Of a stretch of 41,595 bases of DNA, positions 7,489 to 15,475 are shown in pieces (the stretch's first letter is position 1; each line of letters starts with the position of its first letter). The notes beneath the pieces are model-generated. The model was not told the origin of the DNA. It saw only the letters and a list, made by a program, of their open reading frames with translations, and did no database searches. A program made the position numbers and the translations under genes. Source of the stretch: Neisseria wadsworthii 9715 (GTDB taxonomy: Bacteria; Pseudomonadota; Gammaproteobacteria; Burkholderiales; Neisseriaceae); NCBI RefSeq assembly GCF_000227765.1, contig NZ_JH165159.1, forward strand, positions 991,100-1,032,694. Direction: 5' to 3'.

Positions 7489-8088
7489 ATGAAAGATCGT
7501 GAAGCCGATCAAGCTCTGGTTGAGCGTGCACAAAAAGGTGAACAAAAGGCTTTTGAGTTGCTGGTATCTAAGTACCAGCGCCGCCTTACGCGCTTACTGT
7601 CACGTTTTATAAAAGACGAACATACGGTAAATGACGTTGCACAAGAAGCGTTGATAAAAGCATATTGTGCGTTGCCTAATTTCCGCGGTGAGAGTGCCTT
7701 TTATACATGGCTTTATCGTATAGGCATTAATACTGCAAAAAATTATTTGGCAACCAACGGTAAGTTGAGTGTTATTAGCGCAGATGTTGCAAATGAGGAG
7801 GGGGATGTTCTTGATTTGGTTGAACAAATCGCAGATGAGCATACCCCTGAAGCTGAATTGATGAATAGGGAAATTCTGCAGACCGTTGAGACTGCAGTAG
7901 CGAGACTGCCGGATGATTTGCGCCGTGCAATCACATTGCGTGAAATGGAAGGCTTGTCTTACGATGAAATTGCTCAGATTATGGATTGTCCAATCGGTAC
8001 AGTGCGCTCCCGGATTTTCAGGGCACGGGAAGTGATTGCCAGCGACTTAAGGCCACTATTGGATACATCCGAAGACCAACGATGGTGA
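7489..8088 (+). CDS. rpoE: ECF sigma factor RpoE/AlgU type
   Basis: A 199-residue extracytoplasmic-function sigma factor that directs RNA polymerase to envelope-stress promoters. Region 2 covers about 22-90 (AFELLVSKYQRRL...DVAQEALIKAY...FYTWLYRIGINTAKNYL), and region 4 about 136-190 (LPDDLRRAITLREMEGLSYDEIAQIM...GTVRSRIFRARE). The match is to the classical RpoE/AlgU group of beta- and gammaproteobacteria. As far as I recall, the meningococcal ECF factor (NMB2144) is paired with a zinc-type anti-sigma factor instead. Start at 7489 with AAGGG upstream. The anti-sigma gene follows after 4 bases. Confidence 0.93.
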   Translation: MKDREADQALVERAQKGEQKAFELLVSKYQRRLTRLLSRFIKDEHTVNDVAQEALIKAYCALPNFRGESAFYTWLYRIGINTAKNYLATNGKLSVISADVANEEGDVLDLVEQIADEHTPEAELMNREILQTVETAVARLPDDLRRAITLREMEGLSYDEIAQIMDCPIGTVRSRIFRAREVIASDLRPLLDTSEDQRW

Positions 8089-8092
8089 TGAA

Positions 8093-8710
8093 ATGGCTCA
8101 AGAAAAAGATTTTGAATTTGTGTCTGCGGCAATGGACGGCGAATTGTCTGATGATGAATTAGACCGACTGTTGCAAGACGAGGATGTTCAGGAAAGATGG
8201 TATCAGTATCATCTTATCCGGGACTGTATGCAATATAACCAGCAAGTTGTAGGTAAAGATATTGAGTTTACCTCGCAAGAAAGCTTTCTGGCTAAACTGA
8301 ATGCAATTACAGAGGAGCGTAAGGCTGCTTTGGCATCGGGGGAAGGTGTGCAATGCAAGCAACCTGTTGTTAGGGAAGCTTCCAACCATAATTTCCGCTG
8401 GTTCTCAGTTGCAGCAAGTGTATTGGCTGTTGCGGTGATTACATGGCAAATGTTGCCTGCTAATAATGACAGTGCGGCTGGAGAAGTGGCGACAAAGAGT
8501 ATTGAAAAAGTACAACCTGCAGACAGTGCTGTTGTGCCTGTTTCAACTAAGCCTTCGGCTGCGCCTGGCAATAAGAGTGCTGATGTAGTTGTGCCGCAAG
8601 CCGCAATTGAAAACCAAAATAATGCGGAAATTAAATCAGCCGTGCAAACTGAAAAACAAGATGTAAATCAAGAGCGTCAGCACACAGATGTGAAGCCTGT
8701 CGTGCAATAA
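8093..8710 (+). CDS. rseA: Anti-sigma-E factor, RseA/MucA-like
   Basis: A 205-residue single-pass inner-membrane protein. The cytoplasmic part (about 1-100) begins with the RseA N-terminal motif (SAAMDGELSDDELDRLL...WYQYHLIRDCM), which binds and silences RpoE. The membrane segment is about 102-121. The periplasmic tail is Ala/Val/Gln-rich and low in complexity. No HxxxCxxC zinc motif is present, unlike zinc-type anti-sigma factors. It is co-transcribed with rpoE. No rseB/mucB or degP-like gene follows, so the usual four-gene module is reduced to two here. Confidence 0.88.
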   Translation: MAQEKDFEFVSAAMDGELSDDELDRLLQDEDVQERWYQYHLIRDCMQYNQQVVGKDIEFTSQESFLAKLNAITEERKAALASGEGVQCKQPVVREASNHNFRWFSVAASVLAVAVITWQMLPANNDSAAGEVATKSIEKVQPADSAVVPVSTKPSAAPGNKSADVVVPQAAIENQNNAEIKSAVQTEKQDVNQERQHTDVKPVVQ

Positions 8711-8730
8711 TCTTGTATATTTTTTGTGAG

Positions 8731-8766
8731 AACAAGCTCTGCTTTATAGCAGAGCTTGTTTTGTTT
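8731..8766 (+). terminator. Terminator of the rpoE-rseA operon
   Basis: A perfect 13-bp stem, AACAAGCTCTGCT (8731-8743) with its complement (8748-8760), loop TTAT, followed by TTGTTTG. Confidence 0.8.
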
Positions 8767-8873
8767 GTAACGATATTGCTACAAGTTTCAGTGGAATGAC
8801 CTAGAGAGAAATTTGCTTGTGTGTATGGTTGTAAAATTAAAGGGATACCCTACCAAAGTATGATGGAAAGAGG

Positions 8874-8922
8874 CCAGAATAAATGCCTGTCTGAAAAACT
8901 TTCAGACAGGCATTTATTCTGG
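8874..8922. terminator. Long uptake-sequence hairpin, perfect 23-bp stem
   Basis: Arms 8874-8896 and 8900-8922 are perfectly complementary, with exact uptake 12-mers at 8884-8895 and 8901-8912. The symmetry extends 10 bp beyond the uptake sequence on each side. It probably terminates the small minus-strand gene at 8949-9065. Confidence 0.75.
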
Positions 8923-8948
8923 AATGATTATTGTAGTTTCAAACGTTA

Positions 8949-9065
8949 TTAGCAATGTTTGCTGCTTTTTCGGGAACGTGCAGCCTGTTGGCGGATGGCG
9001 CTTTGCTTTGCGAGGAAAGCGCGTTTGGCTGCTTGAAATATTGTTTGTCTTCTGCGATGTTGCAT
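8949..9065 (-). CDS. Small, very basic protein of 38 residues, unknown
   Basis: A short ORF beginning MQHRRRQTIFQAAKRAFL and ending SRKSSKHC, rich in Arg, Lys, Gln and Ala, with almost no acidic residues. It has a strong ribosome-binding site (AAAGGA, 6 bases before the ATG at 9065), an AT-rich upstream region that could hold a promoter, and a strong hairpin 27 bases after the stop. I do not recognise the family. Composition would suit an RNA- or ribosome-binding peptide or a membrane-active peptide, but that is inference. Alternatively it could be chance coding in a leader region, though the RBS argues against that. Confidence 0.55.
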   Translation of the reverse strand: MQHRRRQTIFQAAKRAFLAKQSAIRQQAARSRKSSKHC

Positions 9066-9189
9066 AATAAATCCTTTCTTTATTATTAATATCTTACTTT
9101 TTTAGTATTTCATTAATATGACAGGCTTTGCAGAATAAAGAAAGGTGTTTTACACCAAACAGCATTATGTAAGGTTCTGCGGTTTCAGG

Positions 9190-9561
9190 TTAAGGCCACA
9201 GCCAAGCCCATACACGCCGTCCCTCGCTTTGCAGGATCATGAAGGTGCGGCAGGCTGCCGGTGTGGTCATGGTTTCCAAACCTATGCCTTTTGCGGCGAG
9301 CTTGGCGGTAATTTTGGGGTGGAGGAAACAGTGTTTTCTACCGGTGCCAACCAAAATCACTTCGGGAGCTAATGTATTTTCAAATTGGGATAGGAAAAAT
9401 TGATCATCAACAGTTTGTAAGCTTACCTGGCTGATAGGTAAGATTTCCTTCTCTGTGATGCACAGGGGGAGGGAGTGGTTGGTGCCGTTAATTTCTATTT
9501 TATCTCTATTACAGGCGGTGATAGCCAGTGTGTTTTGCAGGCGGTTTTCTTCAATATGCAT
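9190..9561 (-). CDS. Mth938-like domain protein (DUF498/NDUFAF3 family)
   Basis: A 123-residue single-domain protein. The family hallmark is in the second half: PEVILVGTGRKHCFLHP, then GIGLETMTTPAACRTFMIL and a C-terminal ending in WAWLWP. Bacterial relatives are small soluble proteins of unknown biochemical role; the mitochondrial relative NDUFAF3 is a complex I assembly factor. Start at 9561 with a weak AAGAAAG site. It is transcribed divergently from hom. Confidence 0.85.
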   Translation of the reverse strand: MHIEENRLQNTLAITACNRDKIEINGTNHSLPLCITEKEILPISQVSLQTVDDQFFLSQFENTLAPEVILVGTGRKHCFLHPKITAKLAAKGIGLETMTTPAACRTFMILQSEGRRVWAWLWP

Positions 9562-9660
9562 GGTGTTTCTTTCTTGGTTTTTCGGCCAAAATCGGGTACG
9601 ATTATTGGTTTATTTTGTAACAGTTTATACCAACGCATCAGGGCTTAACAAGGAGATAGG

Positions 9661-10980
9661 ATGAAGCCAGTCAATATCGGTATCTTGGGTTTGGGAACCG
9701 TAGGCAAGGGGACGGTTGAGGTTTTGAACCATAATGCCGAAGAAATCAGCCGCCGCTTGGGGCGTGATGTTAATGTGTTTATGGTTTCTACACGTAATGT
9801 GGAGAATGCGCGTCGTATCTGCTCTGAGCAAACTTTAATGACGACCGATCCTTTTGAGGTGGTTAAGCATCCTGAGGTGGATGTGGTGGTTGAGTTATTT
9901 GGCGGTACGGAAATCGCCAAAGATTTGGTGCTGGAAGCGATTAATCAGGGCAAACATGTGGTTACCGCCAATAAAAAGCTTTTGGCCGAATACGGCAATG
10001 AGATTTTTGCCAAAGCCGAAGAAAAAAACGTAATGGTCCAGTTTGAAGCGGCAGTAGCGGGTGGCATACCAATTATTAAGGCCTTGAGAGAAGGCTTGGC
10101 CGCCAACAATATCCGCAGTATTGTCGGGATTATTAACGGAACCAGTAATTTTATTTTGAGTGAGATGCGGGAAAAAGGCAGCTCGTTTGCTGATGTATTG
10201 AAGCAGGCTCAGGAATTGGGCTATGCGGAAGCCGATCCGACTTTTGATATTGAAGGTCACGATGCTGGTCATAAAATTACCATTATGTCTGCTTTGGCCT
10301 TTGGAACTCCGGTAAATTTTAATGCCTGTTATCTGGAAGGCATCAGCAAGCTGGATAGCCGCGATATTAAATATGCAGAAGAATTGGGCTATCGCATCAA
10401 GTTATTGGGAATTACCCGCAAAACAGGAAAAGGTATTGAGTTGCGCGTACATCCTACTTTAATTCCAGAAGTGCGCTTGATTGCCAATGTAAACGGTGTG
10501 ATGAATGCCGTACGTGTAGATGCTGATATGGTTGGTGAAACAATGTACTACGGTGCGGGTGCGGGTTCTCTGCCTACTGCTAGCGCGGTGGTGGCCGACA
10601 TTATGGATATCAGCCGCTTGATCACTGCGGATACGGGTAATCGTGTGCCGCCATTGGCGTTTCAATCCGGTGAGGTAAAAGAGCAGGTTATTCTGCCAAT
10701 GGATGAGGTTGTCAGCAGTTATTATCTGCGGGTTCAGGTAGATGATGAGCCGGGTGTTATGGCGCAGATTACGAAATTGCTTGCAGATGAAAAAGTGTCT
10801 ATTGAAGCCTTGATTCAGAAAGGTGTGATTGACCAATCAACGGCGGAGATTGTCATTTTAACGCACAGCACGATAGAAAAACGCGTGAAGGCGGTCATTG
10901 CGGGTATCGAGCAATTACCTTGTGTGCGTGGCGGTGTAACGATGATCCGTATGGAGAGCTTACATGGCAGAAACGGATAA
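9661..10980 (+). CDS. hom: Homoserine dehydrogenase
   Basis: A 439-residue monofunctional enzyme that reduces aspartate semialdehyde to homoserine with NAD(P)H, the branch point to threonine and methionine. The Rossmann motif is GLGTVGKG (10-17). The catalytic region contains VMVQFEAAVAGGIPIIK and GIINGTSNFIL, followed by AEADPTFDIEGHDAGHK. A C-terminal ACT domain (about 350-430; DDEPGVMAQITKLLADEKVSIEALIQK) is the site where threonine feedback is usually sensed. The start has AAGGAGA close upstream. Its last 17 bases overlap the next gene, so the two are probably co-transcribed. Confidence 0.97.
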   Translation: MKPVNIGILGLGTVGKGTVEVLNHNAEEISRRLGRDVNVFMVSTRNVENARRICSEQTLMTTDPFEVVKHPEVDVVVELFGGTEIAKDLVLEAINQGKHVVTANKKLLAEYGNEIFAKAEEKNVMVQFEAAVAGGIPIIKALREGLAANNIRSIVGIINGTSNFILSEMREKGSSFADVLKQAQELGYAEADPTFDIEGHDAGHKITIMSALAFGTPVNFNACYLEGISKLDSRDIKYAEELGYRIKLLGITRKTGKGIELRVHPTLIPEVRLIANVNGVMNAVRVDADMVGETMYYGAGAGSLPTASAVVADIMDISRLITADTGNRVPPLAFQSGEVKEQVILPMDEVVSSYYLRVQVDDEPGVMAQITKLLADEKVSIEALIQKGVIDQSTAEIVILTHSTIEKRVKAVIAGIEQLPCVRGGVTMIRMESLHGRNG

Positions 10981-11407
10981 TCAACCGAAGTTGCAACAGG
11001 ACGAAGAGCAGCTGCGTGCGGCGGAGTTGAAAAAGAGCAAGGCAAAAATCCGCACTATCCGCATTTGGCTGTGGGTGATTGCCGGTTTGTTTGCTGCGTT
11101 TTTCTTTCTCTCGCAATGTGCGATGTCTAAGCCGAAGGCGAAAGCGGCTATTATTGAGTCGTGTATCAAGAATGTGCCGTTTACCGATAAATGGCAGGCG
11201 GATTTGAAAGCACGGGGTTTGGAAAGCCAGTCTGAAAAACTGATTCAGGATTACTGCGTTTGTATGTGGGATGAACCGCTGGAGAAGCTGACCGATAAGC
11301 AAATCCGTTCAATGAGTAAGATAGATGCAAAAGCACAGCTTGATTTGTTGGGTGGTGCCGATGCGTTTGAGAAACGCGATGAGCAATGCGTTGCACGATT
11401 GAAATAA
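10964..11407 (+). CDS. Small membrane protein, conserved beside hom, unknown
   Basis: A 147-residue protein with a charged N-terminal coil (about 1-30, Gln/Glu/Lys-rich), one membrane segment (about 32-52, ending in SQC) and a soluble C-terminal domain with four further cysteines (ESC, DYCVC, EQC). The segment outside the membrane is probably periplasmic, in which case the cysteines may form disulfides. It overlaps hom by 17 bases with its own GGAG site, so it depends on the hom transcript. I do not know its function and see no domain I can name. Confidence 0.75.
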   Translation: MAETDNQPKLQQDEEQLRAAELKKSKAKIRTIRIWLWVIAGLFAAFFFLSQCAMSKPKAKAAIIESCIKNVPFTDKWQADLKARGLESQSEKLIQDYCVCMWDEPLEKLTDKQIRSMSKIDAKAQLDLLGGADAFEKRDEQCVARLK

Positions 11408-11410
11408 ATA

Positions 11411-11445
11411 AAACCGCCTGATAATTTATCAGGCGGTTTTATTTA
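11411..11445 (+). terminator. Terminator of hom and the small membrane protein gene
   Basis: AAACCGCCTGATA (11411-11423) pairs with TATCAGGCGGTTT (11427-11439), followed by TATTTAT. It begins three bases after the stop codon. Confidence 0.8.
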
Positions 11446-11460
11446 TAAGGAGAGTCAGAG

Positions 11461-12009
11461 ATGCGTGAGTGGCAGATTTACTGCGCAGGTGGCGATGTGT
11501 TTTTACCGGAACCGAAGCGCAAGCAGGTGTTTGATAGCATGAAGAAGTTGGCCGAAGATTTTTCAGACAGGCATTATAGCTTCCGGCTTTTGATTCCTTT
11601 GGATAACGAAGTTGTTTTGCAACCGGGTGATTCAGTGGAGGTAAAACGCGCCAATGCACTTACAATCCGTTTGGCTAATGAAGAAATGATACGCCGCTGT
11701 GATGTGGTGATTGCTAATCTGTCTCCTTTTCGAGGAGAGGAGCCGGATTGTGGCACGACTTACGAATGTGGTTTTGCACGTGCATTGGGCAAGCCAGTGT
11801 TGGTATATACCGATAATCCAGTAGAACAAACGGTAAAATATGCGGGATTTGATTTCGATTGCGAAGCCGTAGATGGCAGATTCGCTTATTCGGAAGTAGA
11901 GGATTTTGCTTTGCCTTTTAATCTGATGCTTTATGATGCAGACACACCTGTGTTTGCAAGCTTTGCTGATGCGTTGCTGTTTTATGTTACTTGGAATGGG
12001 AAGTTTTGA
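11461..12009 (+). CDS. Nucleoside 2-deoxyribosyltransferase-like protein
   Basis: A 182-residue protein of the nucleoside 2-deoxyribosyltransferase family. The N-terminal YCAGGDVFLPE is the family's glycine-containing first strand. RANALTIRLANEEMIRRCDVVIANLSPFRGEEPDCGTTYECGFARALGKPVLVY contains the Asp/Asn substrate site and the catalytic-type Glu (YECGFA). Such enzymes exchange or hydrolyse the base of deoxynucleosides in purine and pyrimidine salvage. AAGGAG lies upstream of the start at 11461. A minus-strand uptake sequence inside the gene encodes FSDRH. The next gene follows after 34 bases. Confidence 0.87.
   Translation: MREWQIYCAGGDVFLPEPKRKQVFDSMKKLAEDFSDRHYSFRLLIPLDNEVVLQPGDSVEVKRANALTIRLANEEMIRRCDVVIANLSPFRGEEPDCGTTYECGFARALGKPVLVYTDNPVEQTVKYAGFDFDCEAVDGRFAYSEVEDFALPFNLMLYDADTPVFASFADALLFYVTWNGKF
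11562..11573 (-). repeat. DNA uptake sequence inside the deoxyribosyltransferase gene
   Basis: Exact copy on the minus strand, read by the gene as FSDRH, in a variable loop between strand and helix. Confidence 0.85.
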
Positions 12010-12043
12010 TAACTCGATTTCAAGGCGGAATAAGGAGGTTGTA

Positions 12044-12883
12044 ATGCCTGAAAATAAGCATAAAGCAGGGCATGTTCGGCAAGGAAAAAAACAAAGCCAG
12101 CCGTTTTGGCAGGCCGACAAACCTTATCTGCATGAGCATCATATTAGTGATGCGCGTTTCCGTTTGCTGGGTTATGTGATGGCTTTTTTGGCCGGGGCAA
12201 TTAATGCGGGCGGTTTTTTTGCAGTTGCCCGTTATACCTCGCATGTGACGGGTGAGATGTCTTTTGCTGCAGATATGATGTATACGGGTGAATGGCAGGC
12301 TGTAACCGTGGCAATGTTGGGCGTTGTGAGTTTCATCATAGGCGCGGCGCATTCGAGCTGGGTGATTCTGTGGACGCAACGTCAGCGGTTCCGTGGTAGT
12401 TTCGGTTTGTCGATGTGGCTGGAAGGGCTGTATTTATTGTTTTTTGGTTTTTTAGGTGTGACCGAAGTAGAATGGAGCGGCGGCACTTGGCCTTCAATTG
12501 CCATGCTTTTGCTGTGTTTTATTATGGGCATGCATAATACGGTGATGACGATTTTGTCTGGTGGCGTGATCCGCTCTACGCATATGACAGGCACGGTTAC
12601 CGATTTGGGCATTGAAATCTCCAAAGTGCTGTATTATAGCCGTAGCGATAATCCCAAAATACCTAATGTGAATGTGAACAAACCAAAGATGAAGTTGCTG
12701 TGTGGGCTGATGATGGCCTTTGTTGCAGGTGGTTTTATCGGAGCATGGGGATATCATACAGTGGGGCACCATTTTGCTTTGCCTGTGTCTTTGGTACTGT
12801 TTATATTGGGATTCGGATCGGTAGGCTATGATGTGCGACTGAGGATTAAATGGTGGTTGATTGCTCGCTTGAAAAAGCGGTAA
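12044..12883 (+). CDS. DUF1275 (YoaK-like) integral membrane protein
   Basis: A 279-residue inner-membrane protein with about six hydrophobic segments. The family motif region is LLGYVMAFLAGAINAGGFFAVARYTSHVTGEMS near residues 45-75, followed by GMHNTVMTILSGGVIRSTHMTGTVTDLGIE. The N terminus (about 1-35) is polar and His/Lys-rich. I start at 12044, because AAGGAGG lies 5 bases upstream. A longer reading from 11933 would overlap the deoxyribosyltransferase gene. Function of the family is not established. Confidence 0.88.
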   Translation: MPENKHKAGHVRQGKKQSQPFWQADKPYLHEHHISDARFRLLGYVMAFLAGAINAGGFFAVARYTSHVTGEMSFAADMMYTGEWQAVTVAMLGVVSFIIGAAHSSWVILWTQRQRFRGSFGLSMWLEGLYLLFFGFLGVTEVEWSGGTWPSIAMLLLCFIMGMHNTVMTILSGGVIRSTHMTGTVTDLGIEISKVLYYSRSDNPKIPNVNVNKPKMKLLCGLMMAFVAGGFIGAWGYHTVGHHFALPVSLVLFILGFGSVGYDVRLRIKWWLIARLKKR

Positions 12884-12900
12884 AGGTTGAGCAAGGACTG

Positions 12901-12912
12901 TTCAGACAGGCA
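12901..12912 (-). repeat. DNA uptake sequence (single)
   Basis: Exact copy 17 bases after the DUF1275 stop codon. Confidence 0.85.
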
Positions 12913-12971
12913 TTGATATATAATCATGAAACTATTGTGAATCAACTTAAAAATATTACATTTGCATATTT

Positions 12972-13029
12972 GGGCTTGATTTGGGTATCTTTAGTTACAG
13001 TAGCGTTGAGAAATACCCAGATCAAGCCC
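12972..13029. repeat. Long inverted repeat with 17-bp arms
   Basis: GGGCTTGATTTGGGTAT (12972-12988) pairs with ATACCCAGATCAAGCCC (13013-13029), with one G-T wobble and a 24-nt loop. No T run follows, and it contains no uptake sequence. It could be a terminator of the DUF1275 transcript, a small mobile-element remnant or a processed RNA structure. Confidence 0.6.
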
Positions 13030-13183
13030 TAGTATGATTCAACTGTTGTTAAGTGTTTGGTTTGTAGATATAAATTTTTATACGGCGGTTTGGCTGCCTC
13101 GCTGTAACACCTACGGCTTGTCGTTTAGCACGAAAAGTTTAGTTTCATAATTAAAGGTTTCTTCTCTATTGATTGATTTGAGA

Positions 13184-13226
13184 ATAATAAAATGCCTGTC
13201 TGAATTTCAGACAGGCATTTTATTAT
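13184..13226 (-). terminator. Uptake-sequence hairpin ending the polysaccharide operon
   Basis: Arms 13184-13204 and 13206-13226 are complementary over 21 bases and include two exact uptake 12-mers. It lies 7 bases after the wzc stop, and on the minus strand the arm ends in an A/T-rich tail. Confidence 0.75.
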
Positions 13227-13232
13227 GCTGAT

Positions 13233-15377
13233 TTACTTACCAGTATAAGCTTGATATTGGTAGTAGTTGCGTGCGGTGCGTTCCACACCGTTAAAGATTA
13301 CGCCTTCAACTTTAATACCAGCGTTATTCAGGCGGCTCATGCTGTCTTCCAGCTCATCATGAGAAGTTTTTCTATAACGGGCGATCAATAAAGTTAAATC
13401 AGCAACTCGGCCAATGATAGAGCTATCGGTTACAGCCAATACAGGAGGAGTATCGATAATTACATAATCGTATTTATCTTTGGCAGTGGCAATAAACTCT
13501 TTAAATTTATCACTCATTAACATCTCAGACGGGCTCTGTGGTGAATGACCGCGAGAAATGAAATCCAAGCCTGGAACATCGGTATGTTTGATGCTGGCAT
13601 CAAAAGTTGATGAACCATCTAAAATTTCAGCCAAGCCATTTTCTTCCGTTAAACCGAAAGAGTGATGCAGCATGCCACGGCGTAAGTCGGCATCGACCAG
13701 TAATACTCGTGAACCTGCTTGAGCTGTAACTGTAGCTAGGTTGGAAGACACAAATGATTTGCCCACACCAGGAGTGGTACCGGCGATCATGATCATGCTG
13801 CTCTTATTGTTAATAGTAGCAAAATGCAGGTTGGTGCGCAGAGCACGAATAGTTTCTACTGCAACATCGTTGGTATGGATATTGGCAAGTAGATATTGTG
13901 GGCGCTTGCTCTTACCTGCGCTCAAACGGTTGTAACGTTTGTCGGCTTTCATTTGAGTGTTGGAAGCCGGGATTGTTGAAATCAGGTTGTAGCCCATCGC
14001 GCGAATATCATCAGATACTTTAATGGTTGGGCGTGCAATTGCGCGTAACACAAAGAGAGAAGAGGCCAATAAACCTGCTGCAATGGCGGAAAGCAGAGTA
14101 ATCATTGCACGGCGTGGTTTAAATGGTTTTTCTTCAGCAACTGCAGGGTCTATAACACGAATATTACCTTGAGAGCTCGCTTTTAAAATGTTCAATTCTT
14201 GTTGACGGTTTAATAATTGAACATAAGTGGCTTGGTTGATTTCTACGTCGCGGTTCAAACGGATAACTTCTTGCTCGGTTTGAGGCAAGGTAGAAATTTG
14301 GCGGTTAATGCGGTCTCTGGCTTCTTCCAATACTTTCAAACGATCACGAACAGATTTGTAAGAAGGATGCTCTGGGGTGTAAAGCTCAGACATGCCCGCC
14401 TCTTCTGCACGTAGCGTCGTAATTTGGGTTTCTATATCTGTCAAGCTGCGAAGCGCACCTTGGGCTTCTGATGGAATATCAACTGAACCGGTATTGGTAC
14501 GGTATTGATTTAATTTGGTTTCTGCATCTTGCAAAGATTGTTTTAAACGAGGCAATTCTTCGCTGATAAACGCTAAACCACTTGTGGCCATTTGAACATC
14601 ACGATTTTTGTTTTGGCTAACATAGTTATCGATAATATGGTTAAGGACAGTTTCAATTTTTTTTCTTTCTGTGCCGGTATAGCCTAAAGTTATCAGAGGG
14701 CTACCGTCACCTTGTGCGCTTACAGATAAATTATCGGTAATGTTATTAATGGCTTTTAAGCGTGAAAGCTTGGTGATTGAAAAAGATTGTCCCGGTTCTG
14801 CAAGGATTTGATTGATAAAAAACTCACCATTATTGGAAAATTTTAGAGGTTTGCCTACTTTGCCTTCTAAGGATTCACCATCGGGAGTAGTCAAGATATA
14901 AGAAGTTGGGCTCTCTACTTTTAAACTAAAAGTTTGATTTTCAAAGTCTTCTGGTGCTGTAAAGCGCTCAACTTTAATTGTAGGCTGGCCAGCATTACTG
15001 AATTTAGCTAATGTCGAACCAATTATAGGGGTGTAAATTGGTTGAATATCTAAGTCTAGCTGTAGATTATCAACGGTTTGACCGATAACTGAACGTGATT
15101 TGATTAAGTCAATTTCAGCATCAGGACTTGAACCATTCATACCCCTTTGAGGTAGGGCTCCGGTATTGAGTTGAGGCAAAATTTGATTGTTTTGCGCCTC
15201 TACTGCAAGTAAGGCATCCGCACGGTACACAGGTTGGGCAGACATACTATAAAGACCGCCGACAATGAAACCTGCTGCAATAGCTGTTCCAATAGGTAAT
15301 TTATGGCGATACAAAATAGTCAGTAATTGACGTAAATCAATCGAACTTTCAAATGCTTGGGTAGATTTAGTTGCCAT
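13233..15377 (-). CDS. wzc: Wzc-type polysaccharide co-polymerase and tyrosine autokinase
   Basis: A 714-residue inner-membrane protein controlling chain length and export. It has an N-terminal Wzz domain after a first membrane segment (about 29-50) and a long periplasmic part with coiled coils (about 250-390). A second membrane segment lies near 425-445. The cytoplasmic bacterial tyrosine kinase domain carries Walker A GTTPGVGKS (about 530-540), Walker A' VLLVDADLRRG and Walker B VIIDTPPV. The C-terminal tail RNYYQYQAYTGK carries the tyrosine cluster that is autophosphorylated, shorter than in E. coli Wzc. It follows wzb by 98 bases and completes wza-wzb-wzc. Confidence 0.94.
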   Translation of the reverse strand: MATKSTQAFESSIDLRQLLTILYRHKLPIGTAIAAGFIVGGLYSMSAQPVYRADALLAVEAQNNQILPQLNTGALPQRGMNGSSPDAEIDLIKSRSVIGQTVDNLQLDLDIQPIYTPIIGSTLAKFSNAGQPTIKVERFTAPEDFENQTFSLKVESPTSYILTTPDGESLEGKVGKPLKFSNNGEFFINQILAEPGQSFSITKLSRLKAINNITDNLSVSAQGDGSPLITLGYTGTERKKIETVLNHIIDNYVSQNKNRDVQMATSGLAFISEELPRLKQSLQDAETKLNQYRTNTGSVDIPSEAQGALRSLTDIETQITTLRAEEAGMSELYTPEHPSYKSVRDRLKVLEEARDRINRQISTLPQTEQEVIRLNRDVEINQATYVQLLNRQQELNILKASSQGNIRVIDPAVAEEKPFKPRRAMITLLSAIAAGLLASSLFVLRAIARPTIKVSDDIRAMGYNLISTIPASNTQMKADKRYNRLSAGKSKRPQYLLANIHTNDVAVETIRALRTNLHFATINNKSSMIMIAGTTPGVGKSFVSSNLATVTAQAGSRVLLVDADLRRGMLHHSFGLTEENGLAEILDGSSTFDASIKHTDVPGLDFISRGHSPQSPSEMLMSDKFKEFIATAKDKYDYVIIDTPPVLAVTDSSIIGRVADLTLLIARYRKTSHDELEDSMSRLNNAGIKVEGVIFNGVERTARNYYQYQAYTGK

Positions 15378-15475
15378 TTATTTATTCTCTAAAAATTTGA
15401 GCGGGTTATTTTGATAAACCAATATTTCAAGATAGAGTTGTGTATTTAATTTAAGTTGCACTCGGAAAAACCAAA

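Larger units (their letters stand above)
12884..13183. other. Gene-free stretch between the DUF1275 gene and the polysaccharide locus
   Basis: No convincing gene. It holds one minus-strand uptake sequence (12901-12912), a long inverted repeat (12972-13029) and a GC-rich patch (about 13078-13130) with faint likeness to Correia elements. A 60-codon ORF from 12850 starts inside the DUF1275 gene and looks accidental. Confidence 0.6.

Noticed and set aside
9145-9372. 75-codon plus-strand ORF
   Set aside because: Shadow of the Mth938-like gene on the opposite strand, whose motifs are clear.
12850-13032. 60-codon plus-strand ORF
   Set aside because: Starts within the DUF1275 gene and includes an uptake sequence and one arm of the long inverted repeat. 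No protein features.
13075-13135. Possible third Correia-like remnant (TACGGCGG...GCTGCCTCGC...CTACGGCTTGTCG)
   Set aside because: Only scattered words match the core, and neither terminal repeat is visible. Too weak to call.
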